Shown here piece after piece: positions 1-12,823 of a stretch of 64,000 bases of DNA; positions within the stretch are counted from its first letter, which is position 1; each line of letters starts with the position of its first letter. The translations under genes and the position numbers were made by a program. Source of the stretch: Hyperoodon ampullatus (taxonomy: Eukaryota; Chordata; Mammalia; Artiodactyla; Ziphiidae); the NCBI GenBank assembly GCA_949752795.1, contig OX457057.1, forward strand, positions 162,169,980 through 162,233,979. The letters are read 5' to 3'. The notes beneath the pieces are model-generated. The model was not told the DNA's origin and ran no database searches. It saw nothing but the letters and a program-made list of their open reading frames with translations.

Positions 1-844
1 GTCCCAGGATGGGGCTTCTCAGCCCTGGGGTCACACAGGACAACTGAGTAAAGGTGGGTCCCTCTGTGTTCCATGGGGTCCTAGAGAGGAGTAGAGACTA
101 CGGACTTGGTGCCTCCTCCCTTACGGTATGAAACTTTGAGATGGTCTCTATAAATTATAATACAACACCAGCAAGGAGATGCACATTTTTAATAATGCTA
201 ACAGATCAGCTCAATACATCATGATGACAGGACAATGGGTTAGGCCAACGCTGGCCAAGCAAGATGAGAATTCATCTCATTTCAGAGGGAAAATTCAATG
301 CTGTCAAACTGGAAACCTTCCCCAAAGGTGTGGACTTGAAAAGTCTTATCGAAGAAACAAAGAATAATTATGAAAAGGATCCCCCCCTCCATTTGATTTC
401 TTTTCCTTTGCAACCCAGGCTCACATCCTGACCCAGAATGAATTGTTCGACCACCCAGATTTTGCAACTCCAGCAGACAAAGTTGGTATTTTTCTTTTTC
501 CTTTTGGTCTAGTAAGATTGTTAAAATCCCTAGGAAGGTAAAAATAGTACTTGGTAAAAATCACTGAAATCCTAGGAAGGTGTCAAAACTGGCACCCCAG
601 AAAGGTGTGGAATTCAGGATAAGAAACAAAGTGAAACCCACAATATTAGCACTTTTAGAATAGGTTTTGATGTAAGGGTATTGACCAGTTTTGGAATTGT
701 AATATTTTGTATATTTAATGCACGTAGAGTTTTTAAGAGGATCTGCTATATTAAATTTGTGAATTTAAATTAAATGTTTGGAGGTATTTCTTTAAGTTTG
801 CAATCAATGTTAAATGCTTGTGAAAATCCGATGGGCTAAATTAA
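1..844. other. Intergenic, no feature recognised
   Basis: No exon, RNA gene or clear repeat family was recognised. Short open frames here lack start context, codon bias or any known domain. Confidence 0.5.
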
Positions 845-1990
845 TGAATTTTTGGAAAAAGTATTTTTAGAACAGTTTCAGGTTCACAGCAAAATCGTGG
901 GAAGTAGAGAATTCCCATTTACCCCCTGTCCCCCAACCAGATGCAGCCTCCCACACTGTCAACATCCCTCACCAGATGGTAGGTACTATAATCAGTGAAC
1001 CTGCACTGACACATCATCATCACCCAGAGCCCATGGTTTACGCTAGGGGTCACTCTTGGTGGTGGGCACTCTGTGGGTGTGGACAAATGTATAATGCTCT
1101 GTATCCACCATTATGGTGTCACACAGAGTAGTTTCACTGCCCTAAAAAGCCTCTGTGCTCTGCCTATTCATTCCTCCCTCCCTGCCGACCCTTGGCAACC
1201 ACTGAGCCTTTCACTGTCTTCATAACTTTGCCCTTTCCAGAACATCATGTAGTTGGAATCATACAGTATGTAGACTTTACAGTTTGGCTTCTTTCACTTA
1301 GCAACATGCATTTAAGCTTCCTTCATGTCTTTTTTTTTTTTTTTTTTTTTTTTTTGTGGTACATGGGCCTCTTACTGCTGTGGCCTCTCCCGCTGCAGAG
1401 CACAGGCTCCGGACGTGCAGGCTCAGCGGCCATGGCTCACAGGCCCAGCCGCTCCGTGGCATGTGGGATCTTCCCGGACCGGGGCACGAAGCGTGTCCCC
1501 TGCATCGGCAGGAGGACTCTCAACCACTGTGCCACCAGGGAAGCCCTTCCTTCATGTCTTTTCATGGCTTGGTAGCTCATTTTTTTCTTTTAGTGCTGAA
1601 TAATACTCCATCATCTGGATGTACCACAGTTTATTTATCCATTCACCTACTGAAGGACATCCTGGTTGCTTCCAAGTTTTGGCAATTATGAATAAAGCTG
1701 CTATAAATAGTTGTGCACAGGTTATTGTTTAGACATAAGTTTCAATTCCTTTGGGTAAATACCAAGGAGTACAATTGCTGGATCATGTGGTAAGAGTATG
1801 TTTAGTTTTGGAAGAAACTGCCAAACTGTCTTCCAAAGTGGCTGTACCACTTTACATACCCACCAGCAATGAATGAGGGTTCCTGTTGCTTCACATCCTC
1901 CAAGCATTCGGTGCTGTTATTGCTCTGGATTTTGGCTATTCTGATAGATGTGTAGTGGTATCTCATTGTTTACATGCATTAGTCCTTTAC
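845..1990 (-). mobile_element. Old L1 3' fragment, split by a SINE
   Basis: The reverse complement encodes the end of L1 ORF2. The C-terminal zinc-knuckle region and its conserved tail are readable at 1722-1907 (..LIHCWWVCKVVQPLWK.., ..DPAIVLLGIYPKELK). The 3' UTR follows toward 845. A CHR SINE interrupts it at 1331-1546. Stops and gaps show that it is an inactive mammalian L1M-type copy. Confidence 0.75.
1331..1546 (-). mobile_element. CHR-type cetacean SINE
   Basis: Minus-oriented tRNA-derived SINE: a 25-nt T run (its poly-A tail), then the body, ending in the complement of GGGCTTCCCTGGTGG. It is flanked by a target-site duplication TTCCTTCATGTCTTTT at ~1318-1333 and 1547-1562, so the insertion into the L1 is intact and fairly recent. 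Confidence 0.93.
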
Positions 1991-1999
1991 CAGCTCGCA

Positions 2000-4050
2000 A
2001 ACTGTTGAAATTCCAGGAAGTTTCGTGAGTTGGTTGTCAAACTATCGGTAGATCGAAATCTGCCATGGAGGGAGGTATTTATACCACGGAAACTGGCACA
2101 AACATTACACATCAGCAACTTGCCCAGCTCTGCCCACAGCTGCTTGTTAAACATTTACCCATGGGGCCATTTCTGGTCTGGCTCCAGGCCTCTCTCCGGA
2201 CCCAGCTCACATACCAGGAGGGCCTAAGGGCTCATAATTCCTGTCTCCTGGCTTTCTGCAAATGCTGCCCTCTTTCCCTGGCTCCTTTTCATTTTACAAG
2301 ATTCAACTCCAATGTCACCTCCTGGGGAAAGACTCCACTCGGGGCTGCTGCCTGCATACACAGTGCCTTGAATGCTTGAGGAAAAGTGTCTTGATCCTGG
2401 GGGTCCTCCCCCACATGTCCCTTGAGATGGGCCTGTGGATTCACTCATTTCTGAGTCAGGAGAGCCTGGCATGGGGCTGGGTCCTCTCTGATCTTCTGCA
2501 GAATGATCTCCCAGAGCAGGTTTAGTCTTTAAGGACAGTCATGGAGGGACTGTTTCAAAGACGCTGTCTTTGAAATTAGAGAGGAAATTCTCCGGGGTTC
2601 CCTGGATGGGGTGAGGTGAAGGGCGGCTAGAGCTGGGCCTGCTGACGCCGCAGGGAATGACAGAGAAGACACCCTCCTGAGCGCGGAGGCCTGGAGTTGC
2701 CCTCCACATGGCAGGAGAGCTGGCTTGCGGTCCCCCTCCGTCGGGGTGGAGGAACCAATCTCGCAGCATGAACTGGACCCCAAGCCTCTGGGATGGCTCC
2801 CAGCTGTCGACGCACGGGCCAGACCTGGCTGCCTGCTGTTGGTGTGCTGTTGCTCCCAGCCAGAGCCACTTTCCGACCCCACAGACTTGTCAGCAGGACT
2901 GGAAATGGTGACTTGAATGAAAAATTTAAACCGTGGGGAAACTGTTCAGGGCTGCAGAGAGAAGTGCTGCTCTCAGGGCTTTTACAGGGGTCTCTAGTCC
3001 CCAAAGATGATACTGGCTCAGGGTGTTCACAACTCACTCCTGCTCCCAGCTCCATCAATTCCGTTTTGGGGGAAAGGGTGGTAGAAGACGAACAGAAAAA
3101 TGGGAAGATGCCAGCTGAGCTGGCCTCAGGAACCTGCCTGGAACAGGGAACCGAGCTGCTGGCCCCCTGGAGGACCCTGGGGGGAGATGCGGGTCACTGA
3201 AGACAGCAGTGATATGGGGGAAGGACAGGCAGGAGGGCCAGGTGGGGCTGGCAGAAGTATGTTCCCTGACACTGCTTCTTAGTCTCGAAGCAGCACCCCA
3301 TCACAAACACCATTTGCTTTAGAATCCTGAAGTTCATTAAAAAATTCTTACTGACAAGGGTTATAAAATACACAAGCCAATTTTCCTGGTGGTGATAGGA
3401 CACTGTCCCCATGCCCAGCAGGAGATGGCTTAGAATGAAGTGGAAGGCTTGGAACCAAGACGGGTAAGTCACCCCACATCCTGGTTGGCCAGAAGTCCTG
3501 CCCAGGTGCCTGCCCCAACCCTGTGCTTTCTGGTCAGAATGTGCTCTTCGCTGCCTTACCTCTCTGGTTTTAGATTTTCCTGAGTGGCCAAGACTTCTTT
3601 TCCTGGAAAGCCGAGTGTCTGTTTTTCCCGCTCCTCTGGTGCCCAAGTAAGCCTGCTGTTCTAATGTCACCGCTGCTTTCCTGGCAACCGCTCCACGGTG
3701 GTTGACTTGGTAGCTTGCAGAAACCCTTTTTGCTCAAAAAAAGCCATCTCTGCGCCAGCTGTGCCTGCCAGGGGAGACATGGGAATGGGAAATTCCTTAG
3801 CAGGTTTGCTCTGAGGGCTGAAAGCAACTGAATGGTTTTAGAGGATCATGTTGAGCTTTTGTTATTCTTGTCATTCTGGCCTGAGATGCTCAAGTATCGT
3901 ATGTTTCCTTGTGTCTCCCTTCTCCCTTCTCTTGTGACTGAAGTAGGTGCTAAAATAGGTCACAGTCTTGCCTTCTCCACTGAAACAAGCCATGACCCTG
4001 AGGATGGAATTCCCATTATGATTTTTGGACATGGTGTCATCCTCGGTGCT
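2000..4050. other. Intergenic, G+C-richer unique stretch
   Basis: Single-copy-looking sequence, with modestly raised G+C and a few CpGs at about 2640-2830. Overlapping open frames on both strands share no known domain and have no splice or start context, so I do not call a gene. A non-coding transcript cannot be excluded. Confidence 0.4.
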
Positions 4051-4059
4051 TCTTGACAT

Positions 4060-4285
4060 AGATTACAGCCCTGCAAACAGCTGCTGGGCACTTCCTGAGG
4101 GCCAGCGATTGAGCTAAGCAATGCAGGCACCATCTCATGTAATCGTCTCCACAGTCTTATGAGGAAGAGAAGTACTACTATTATCACCATTTCCCAGGTG
4201 AGATAAGTGTGATTCAGAAAGTTATGAAGCTGGTCGCATAGCTCACAAGCCGTAGAGCCAGGATTTGAACTCAACTCTTTCAGAC
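4060..4285. repeat. MIR element
   Basis: Contains the MIR core pattern, including ctcatgtaatc..ccacagtcttatgagg..tattatcaccatttcccaggtgag.. and ..gagccaggatttgaactca. It is an ancient tRNA-derived SINE, diverged, with no clear tail. Confidence 0.8.
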
Positions 4286-4599
4286 TTGGGGGTGCAACAC
4301 TGCCTTCCAGTGATTTGTCAGTTCTGTCTGATGCTGAAGTTCAGCTCTTTGGACAGTAGACAAACCTTGCAATATCAGCCTCCTTTGGAGAAAGTAGGAA
4401 AATGCCCTTCCTAGAATATTTCTATCAACACGTTATTGAAAGGTGAAACTTAATGTAAAGTTTACCAGCTACAGCTGAACTTCTTCTGCCTTGTTTACTC
4501 TCTACAACCTGTGTTTCCCTGTCTCCACTTACCTGGAAAGTATTATGTTGAACCATCTGAAATCAATGTTATTGGTGAAACAGTAACATATCAGCAGTT

Positions 4600-4960
4600 T
4601 CATGTGATTTAATCCAATAGTAGACATTGCAACTTGAAAAGCCTTCACTATCTTTACGACTCCATCTACCCCCATCTCCAACCACATTTCTTGTCCAAAT
4701 TTTACCCTCACTTCAAAGTTCAGCTTAAAGAATGCCACCTCCTCCAGGAAGTCTTTGCTGAATTCCCATCTGGAAATCATGTTTCCTAACAGCCACAGCA
4801 TCTTGTTTGCATCTCTTGTCACCGTTTTCCAGGCATCATGGTTATTTGCCTGTGTGTGTACATGCCTTTTCTCTGGTGAGAAGCCATGTCTAATGTATCC
4901 CTACCTGACTGGCTCCTGGCATAATAGCTGGCACACTGTAGGTGCCTGTTAGGAGTTTGT
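4600..4960. repeat. Ancient interspersed repeat (L2/CR1-like)
   Basis: Phrases typical of old LINE 3' ends are present (tcaaagttcagcttaaagaa.. gccacctcctccaggaag.. and ..ggcataatagctggcacac). The family assignment is approximate. Confidence 0.45.
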
Positions 4961-7900
4961 GGAGCTCAGCTATGTGACTTCCTTCTCCTGGTAGGGGTGG
5001 CGTCTGTCCCAGGGCTCCATGCTATAGCTTGTAAGAGAATCTGAGGTAGGGGTAGCACTCCTCCCTGCCCGCCACCCTCCCACCCCTGACCCTCACAGCC
5101 TCCTCACCTCCACTTCTGCACTCTCCTGGGAAGGTGATGGTAAAGATGCACCTTTGGCCCTGCTGTTCATTCAAAACCTTGGGAGCTTCCCTGGTTGTCA
5201 CTGGAAATGTGCCCCCTGTACATGGAGGGCAGGGAGAGACTGAAGAAAGAGGCAGACTATGTCACATTTAATTGGTAGGTGGCAGGTGTAATAAGCAAGG
5301 GGACTGACATATAAGGCTTGTCTTGGCAGCTGCAAGATAAGTGGATCTCTGTGTACCCTCTGCCGGAATCTTAGAAGTTTACATAGAGGGCTTAACTGGC
5401 TTCAATCACATATATTGTCCAGATGGTCTCAACGACAGCTTACTATTTCGAGGCTGTGTCCTTGGGCAGCTCCTAACGCAGGGAAGGCAAGTGGAACGTA
5501 CATTCCAAGGACCAGGGGAGGGGGTGAGGAGCCTTTGATTGCCACATCCTCCCGATGACCTCCTCCAACACCTGCTTGAGCGGAGAGGGGCCAGGAGCCC
5601 TCTCTGCATCAGACTTAATGCAAGGATCAAGTGAGGATGACTCCAAGTGTGCCAGAGACAAGGTCCTCCTTATGTTATCCTCCCAAATCTGGCTTGATGG
5701 GCAAAGCCATGAGCCACGGTTTTGGTCACTGTGTATAGGCTAAGGATGTGGTCTGTGGGCCACTGAGTCAGAAGACAGGTGGTTCTGCTCCTTCTCCCAC
5801 TGATGACACTGTGGAAAGGATCCCCTGGCAGCCCAGGCCTGGTTAAAGTGGAAGGGATTAGTGAGTGTGTATTTCCTCCAGAGAGGTGAAATCCGCACAT
5901 ACTGAATCTGCTTTCTCTCCAGAAGATGTTGATTGTGGAAGACTGCAGACCCTTGAGTAGCTCATCTTAAACTCAACAGAGCTACAGGTTCCACTTCGTA
6001 TCTCCTGGTTTCCCCGCCCTTCCTTTCTGAAAGCATGACTGGAAAATGAAGGAGGCAGGGTTTTTAATGACTGACAATCTCCATTTCTTTGTGGGCTACC
6101 GCCCAGGGCAGACTGGAGATCCAGGCCAGTGAAGCCAGCGTGCTGAAGAAATGAGGTGGCGAGGGCGAAGAACACAGGCAGAGAGTCTGTCTCCCTCCCC
6201 CCATCCCCTGCCTTAATCACGCACCTCACTTTCCTTTGCCTTACCGGCAAAGGAGGAAGAATACACCGCTCCTCTCTCCCAAACTTACCTGGAGGACAAG
6301 GTGGTACGTCTGAAGACAATTTGGGGGCACAACATCCAACCCCAAACATATGTAAAAGTACTTTGAAAAAATCAAAGAGCTGTATAAATGTAAGGGATCG
6401 ATATTATCCATTCATTCCTTACCTCATCATTGAATGCCTGGGGAATGTCAGGTAATGTGAGTGGTGCTGGGGCACAAAGGTGAGAGGTCCTAATCCTCAA
6501 GGAAGTCAGAGAGCAGTGTGGGAGAAGGACAGACAGATAGCCATTGCTAGACAAAGACACAGGTGTATTTGAATGTGAAAGAGACTGGGTTTTGAGGATC
6601 TGGTAATGTGAAGACTCCTTGGAGAAGGAAGAATCTTTGAGTGGCAGGAGTTTACTAGGGGAAAATGGTTAGGATGGGGGAGAAGGGCCTTCCAAGCACA
6701 GGAGAAGCATAAGCAAAGGCGATATTTGGGGACCTCCAAATACTGTACATGGTCGGGGGGGAAGGGTGCAGGGTGAGGGGCTATGAGAGTGGGCAGGTCG
6801 GGTCATGGAGGGCCTGGTAAGCCATGCAAGGAGCTGCGGCGTGCTCTGGAAATAAGGGGTGACTGCCAGGAGCAGGTGTGGGGCATAGGATAAATGTGGC
6901 TGCAGTGTGCCCTGGAGGACTGCCACACAGCAGCCCTCAGGACAGAGATCCCAGTGAGGAGCCAGCCCATCACCACGGAAGCAAGATAATGAGGGGTCCG
7001 CATTAAGGTAGCAGAGGAAGGGGGCCTGTGTGGTCAGAAGCAGAGAAAGTTAAGAAGTATTAAGGATGCTGAATGCAGAGACTTAGGGAAGGAAGGAGGC
7101 TGGGATGACACTGGGTGAGGGCAGTGCCATTTTCAGAATTAGGGATGCAGGAGGATATCAGGTTATGGCAGAAGATGAAGTGTTCTGTTTTGAGTATCTT
7201 GAGCTTCTCTCCTTTTAAGTGAGAAATAGCTTTTCCCTCCTTTATACCAATAATTTGTTTCATGGCAATTTGCTTTGTTGCAAACAAAATTCAGGTCATA
7301 CAGAAAAGTATATAGGTGAATAAAATTTTCTCTCTATTCTGTTACTCAGAGATAGTCAACATATTGGCGAACGTTCTTCCAAATCTTTTTTCTGTGACAT
7401 ATGATTTTTAAAAACAAATTTGGAAAAGAGTGTAATACTGTTTTTAAAACTTTTGATGCTTGGCTGTACCCCAGATCAATACAATCAGAATCGCTGTGGG
7501 CTGGGGACAAAGGATCAGTGTTTTTTAAGGATTCCTGATGATTCTAACAAGCAGCCACTGCTGAGAAGCAGTGCCCTTAAAGATGAGATTGTACAAGACA
7601 GAGGAGCACAGGCAGCCTTCTGTTGATTCCATGCTGCTCCTGAAGGCTCCAGAAAGAAACCCAAAATCTATGTAATAACAAGAGTCAGTGACCATAAGGC
7701 ATTATAGGCTTCTCCCTAATGCAGTCAGACCAAGTCATGATTCCAAGAACTGAGAAGTCTGTATTTTTAGATGCTCTGCTCAAACCCAATGGATGCTTCG
7801 CCCTGGCGGGGAGCCACTTCAATGGTCGGATTAATACGTTAACACCTCAAGATGCGGCCTCTAAAGCTGGTCGGTGGTACCGAGGACGCTGTTCATCACA

Positions 7901-8600
7901 GAGCAAGGTTAACTTCAGAAACTAACAAGAAAAGGGATTCTAAACCCTTGGAACAGGTCTTCACCCTCTCAGAGCAAGAAAAGAAGGTGAAGAGGGAAAA
8001 GAGTCGCTGATTCACATTAGAGCTTCGAGTCCAAGAATTGTAAACACGTATAGGCTGCCAAATCTCACTCTAAATATATTCCAATGATCTCATGTTTTCA
8101 TATGCAGTGGAATAAAAAGAGGCATTTTTATTCATCTTGGATGACAGCATTTGAGCTTTTACGGGAGCGTCCTAGAGGGATTAGTTTAACCAAGAGGGGC
8201 AGTCAGTATCCCAGCTATTTAAAATCACCACAGCAGACAATACATTAATTATCCTGAATGACAATGCTCTATCTTCTTGCAACCTGGACCCTCAAATGTA
8301 TTGCAGAATATCAGCAGCAAACTCCCCACCCCAGGGGAGAAAGTCTCCAAAGATCCTCTGAGGAGAGCCAAGAGAGGCTTTGGAAGGAGCAGTGCATACT
8401 TTGAGGTGATTAACATTTTGGTTTTGGCCTCTTCATCCTCATGGGCGTCATCTGTTACTCGTTTTCTCTTTGGCCAACGAGATCACACCCAACGTCCCAC
8501 AGGAGAAGGCTGGAAATTTGTCAGAAAGCCCTTTTAGGTGAAGCCCAGTGAGAGGGCAAACGAAGCTTTACTCCTTTTATGGCCGTATCTTACAATGAGA
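4961..8600. other. Intergenic; old repeats and unique DNA
   Basis: No gene was seen. 6400-6900 resembles an old interspersed repeat (ggccttccaagcacaggaga.., ..catggagggcctggtaagcc). 7440-7580 resembles a decayed hAT-Charlie/MER5-type element. 7640-8560 shows no repeat I recognise and has scattered CpGs at 7795-7890. Confidence 0.4.
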
Positions 8601-8606
8601 GAAAGA

Positions 8607-8927
8607 GCGGGGGGAGGGAGGGAGGGAGAGAGAGGGAGAGAGGGAGGGAGGGAGGGGGAGAGAGGGGGAGAGAGGGAGAGAGGGAGGGGGGAGGGGGAGA
8701 GAGGGGGAGAGGGAGGGAGGGAGGGGGAGAGAGGGAGAGAGGGAGAGAGGGAGGGAGGGAGGGAGGGAGGGGGAGAGAGGGAGGGAGGGAGGGGGAGAGA
8801 GGGAGAGAGGGAGGGAGGGAGGGAGGGAGGGGGAGAGAGGGAGGGAGGGAGGGGGAGAGAGGGAGAGAGGGAGGGAGGGAGGGAGGGAGGGAGGGAGAGG
8901 GGGGAGGGAGAGAGGGGGAGGGGGAGG

Positions 8928-8940
<13 letters not shown>
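8607..8940. repeat. Purine-rich GGGA/GA satellite
   Basis: About 330 bp of almost pure purine on the + strand, built from GGGA and GAGA units, with higher-order repetition: 8761-8820 and 8821-8880 are identical 60-mers. It can form G-quadruplex or triplex (H-DNA) structures. Open frames through it (Arg/Glu/Gly or Leu/Pro/Ser repeats) are compositional artefacts. Confidence 0.97.

Positions 8941-8967
<27 letters not shown>
8930..8967. repeat. GA and GACA microsatellites
   Basis: The satellite ends in (GA)n, then (CAGA)5-6 to 8967. This is simple sequence that probably grew by slippage from the same purine tract. Confidence 0.95.
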
Positions 8968-8969
8968 AT

Positions 8970-10975
8970 CATCTCTGTTCCCCTGATGTCTGTGGAGCCT
9001 GTGCGTTCCTCAGCAGTAACTGAACAGTCGATCCTAAGACCGGGGACCCTCTCAGTGACCCCTGGGGTGACAGGACACTCCAGCACCCCTCAACCCCCTG
9101 CCCACCCAGACCCCGTCTTCACCCCCAACTCTGGAGTCTTCACTTCTGCCCCGTTGGAGCATAAATCAAGCAGCAGGGTAGCTTGGAAATATGACGAATA
9201 CCTTGGCTGGCTGCTGCTTGAAAAGACAAGCTGAGAGGAGAGGGAATCTAAAGAAACCAGGCTTGGCTGGAAGTGCAGCCAGAATTCAGTGTTCCTGGAG
9301 CTGGCCGCAGCTGCTGGACAGCTGGGAGCTGCCAGGGTCATCTTCCCTGGGGGCAGCCCCGGTGCTCCACGCTCAGAGAAGGAGAGAGAGCGCTTTGGTG
9401 TCGGTCAAGAGCATTATTCAGAAATTCTTGGATACTTCCTGAGCCCTCACTGTGAGCACTGTGATGGGGGGGTGGGCAGTGGGGTTGGGGAAGCTTTGCC
9501 TCGGCTGGGAGGGCCCTTGTCACGGCTCCAGGTTCGGTTGCTGCTGTTTCCACAGGGAGCTCGCCCACAGGTGGTGTGCGATGCTTGTGTGTGTGCCAGC
9601 GTGTGTGTGCACGTCGGGGGCCGGTGAGGCAAGAGAGCCTGCCAAGCCCTTCTGAGGACACAGGTCGGTCTCCGGCTCTCAGGTGTGCAGGCTGCTCAGT
9701 GCTGGAGTTGTCCGTGTCTCCCTGTCTGTTTCCTAGTTTCATCACTAGTTTAACAACCTCCCCGTGTCTCTGGTCACTTTAGGTCATTTTCAGTGGGCTG
9801 GGACCTTGTTGGAATGACTAGCAGAGCCTGCGCTGGCCTCCTCATCAGAGACTGCCAGTAGGTAAAGCCAGGGTCCTCAGTATCACACACCTGCCTTCTG
9901 TCTGCCAAGCCAATGGTTGTCTCAGGGCCGCCTGCAGGCAGCTCCTGCGTGTCCGGAGTCACGACTGCACATGACACGGTTCAGGCTTCAGGAGCTTCGG
10001 TCCAGAGATTCTTGTTGTTTTGCTTTGTTTTGTTCTTGAAACTTATGAAGAGATTATTCCAATGGCCACAGACAAGAGATTCTAGGCACTTGCACAGAGT
10101 GGCGGGCCCACAGGGACCCTTCTGAGAAGAGCTCTGGCAGGGATCTGGTCTCAGCTGTGACAGGCTCTGGGCACACGTGTGTCAGAAGGGCTGCCTCCCT
10201 CAAACTGTTAATCACGTTAAAATTAATCACTCCTCTCTCCAAACAACCTCAACACCTAAAAGCATTTTTAAATCAATTTTTTTGTGTGGGGGAGAAGCCC
10301 TGGGAGACCCTCTGTGAAAGAAGACAGAACATTATTGCCGCCTCTCCCCTGTCTCCCGCAGGGCCTCCTCCTGACCGCAGTGTCAATCCTCTGAGCTGGC
10401 TGGTAGAGCAATTTAGCGTTCCTCGGGGCAAGAGCAGATCACCAAGTCGGGCCTCCATCCAGGGGTTTCCTGTCACCGAAGCCACACTGATGCAAATCCA
10501 TTTTTCATGAGGAGAAAATAAAACTCCCAAGTGACATCAACTGAAAAATGTTCTTTGAGAGCAAGTTATTCCCATTTAAAGCTAAGCACATGACAGCTGG
10601 TGACTTTAGGGAAAGTAAAATGTGCTGGGCTGAATTACTGTCAAACCACTGGAGAATTTGTGTTTTTAATTTTCCTTTTTGGAAAAAGACAGTGCTTTGG
10701 AGTCCAGAAGAGCAGAGGAGGAATGGAAAGGTCTAGTCTTCTCTCAATTGTGGCCTTAAAAGACCCTGGACAATCCTCAGCAAAATGATAGCCCAATATC
10801 TAGGTACATTAATTTCCGTCACCCTTTACTTGAAGCTCATTTAAGAAGCTGGTTAGAAAACAAACCTCTCTGTCCTACCGTTCATTTGGGCTCTGTACCA
10901 AAAGTTGTATGTGCACCAAAAAATTTCCACCATTTCCCCACTTAATAGAAAATATCTGGTACAAAAGAACCCAGT
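8970..10975. other. Intergenic, no gene recognised
   Basis: Moderately G+C-rich unique sequence. Several open frames of 60-135 codons overlap on both strands without domain or splice evidence, and I reject them as genes. A GT-rich run lies at 9585-9615. Confidence 0.45.
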
Positions 10976-10981
10976 GGTATT

Positions 10982-11355
10982 TGCTGTGGACTGAATGTAT
11001 GTGTTCTCCCCAAATTCATAGTTTGAAACCCTAACTACTAATGTGATGGTAGTTGGAGGAGCAGCTTTGGGGAGATAATTAGGTTTAGATGAGGTAATGA
11101 GGGTGGGGCCCCCATGATGGGATTAGTGCCCTTTTAAGAAGGGGAAGAGACAAGAGGTCACCTCTCTCTCCACCATGTGAGCGCACAAGAAGTCCACTGT
11201 CTGCAAGCCAGGAAGAGAGCTCTCACTAGGAACAGAATCTGCTGGCACCTTGATGTTGGACTTCTTAGCCTCAAGAACTGTAAGAAGTAAATGACTGCTG
11301 TTTAAGCCAGCCAATCTATGGTATTTTGTTATAGCAGCTCAAGCAGATTAGGACA
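10982..11355 (+). mobile_element. MaLR-like (ERVL-MaLR) solo LTR
   Basis: A TG..CA-bounded ~370-bp block with the typical MaLR text (..ttcatagtttgaaaccctaa.., ..gggattagtgccctttt.., ..tcttggact-like, ..tatggtattttgttatagca). Flanks GTATT and ATATT could be a diverged 5-bp target duplication. The exact subfamily (MLT1/MST type) is uncertain. No internal retroviral genes are present. Confidence 0.65.
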
Positions 11356-11882
11356 ATATTCAAGCAAGCTATTAGGTGCTCTGTTACCGTGAACTCCAGG
11401 GGATCAGCTGTCTGTACACTTGAGCTGCATCAGACATAAAAGAACCATGTGAGACCAGTCTCTGTGCAGTCAGGTTTGTTTCAGGACAGTATAAAGTCAG
11501 TTCCTCTTTCCCTCCAGAATATTCTAGCATTTTTAGAATCTACAACACATTTATTGTCTGTATGAGCAATACAGAGAGCACCTCCAGAATTTGGGGACAT
11601 GGTCAGAAAGTGTCAGGCATTGAAGGAAGACACTACTAGAACTCGCACAATATAACTGAGATTAACCACCTGCAGATGCAAGCTGTCCTAGGGGAGGTTT
11701 TGCACATGTATTGCTGAGGATTTCATAGTTTGCTACATCGAGATTAGGTAACTCAAAGTTTATTGGAAGATTAAATTACATAAAGTAATGACAAAGTAGG
11801 TTGTAATAAGGTCATGTTATTTGAAGAGAATTAAATAGGTAGACATGAATGACCCTGTATTGAGCCTTCAAAAAGAGGGTTA
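11356..11882. other. Intergenic, nothing recognised
   Basis: AT-rich unique-looking sequence with no exon or repeat family that I can name. Confidence 0.5.
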
Positions 11883-12090
11883 GGGCTTCTCTGGTGGCGC
11901 AGTGGTTGAGAGTCCGCCTGCCAATGCAGGGGACACGGGCTCGTGCCCTGGTCCAGGAAGATCCCACATGCCGCGGAGCGGCTAGGCCCGTGAGCCATGG
12001 CCGCTGAGCCTGCGCGTCCAGAGCCTGTGCTCCGCAATGGGAGAGGCCACAACAGTGAGAGGCCCATGTACCGCAAAAAAAAAAAAAAAA
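11883..12090 (+). mobile_element. CHR-type cetacean SINE
   Basis: Complete element from GGGCTTCTCTGGTGGCGCAG to a ~19-nt poly-A tail. The A-box (TGGCGCAGTGGTTGAGAG) is visible. The target-site duplication is AAAGAGGGTTA on both sides. Confidence 0.93.
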
Positions 12091-12823
12091 AAAGAGGGTT
12101 AAAGAGTAAGAATCACATTGGTGTTTACCCAGGAGTGTCAAGAGAATGGTAGAGAAGGCATTCCAGACTCTACCAGAATCTGAGACACACACCCCTCAAC
12201 ACCTTTTCCCTGATTTCTGCTTAACAAGCAATTTTCACAGAGTCTGATGCTCTGTTAGATGCATATACATTAAAGATAGTTAGGTCTTCTTGGAATACTG
12301 ACCCCTTGATCATTGTATTGCATCCTTCTTTATCCCTGACCTCTTTCTTGCTTTGAAGTTTGTTCTGATTAAAATTAATAGAGCCACTCCTTCTTTCTTT
12401 TGATTAGTGTTAGCATGGTATATTTTTCTCCATCCATTTATTTTTACTCTACATGTGTCTTTTTATTTAAAGTGGATTTCTTGTAGACAACATACATTTG
12501 TTTCTTGTCTTTTTATCTACTGTGACAATCTCTGTCTTTTAATTAGTGCACTTAGACTACTGACATTCAAAGGGATTATTGATATGGTTGGATTAATATC
12601 TACCTTATTTGTTACAGTTTTCTCTTTGTTGCCCATGTTCTTTTCCACTCTTTTTCTCCCTTTTGTGATTTCAATTTAGCATTTTATACGATTCCATTTC
12701 CTCTCCTTTCTTAGGGTATCAGTTATACTTCTTTTTTTTTTTTTTTTTTTTTTTAGTGGTTGCCCTAGAGTCAGAATACACATTTACAACTAATACAAGT
12801 TCACTTTAAAATAACACTATACT

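Noticed and set aside
1192..1691. Overlapping open frames of 90-130 codons
   Set aside because: They lie over the CHR SINE at 1331-1546; the same peptide pattern recurs at every SINE in the window.
2529..3200. GC-rich overlapping frames on both strands as a possible gene
   Set aside because: No domain, no matching splice sites and no codon bias; the frames overlap on both strands, as expected by chance in GC-richer DNA.
5858..6349. 163-codon minus-strand frame
   Set aside because: No recognisable domain or promoter/splice context, and no similarity I can name; probably chance.
7719..7925. 68-codon frame in the CpG-containing block
   Set aside because: Short, unrecognised and without gene context; noted only as possible conserved non-coding DNA.
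8538..9086. Long open frames on both strands over 8538-9086 (Arg/Gly/Glu or Leu/Pro/Ser repeats)
   Set aside because: They arise from the purine satellite, which lacks stop codons by composition; there is no start context, domain or splice evidence.
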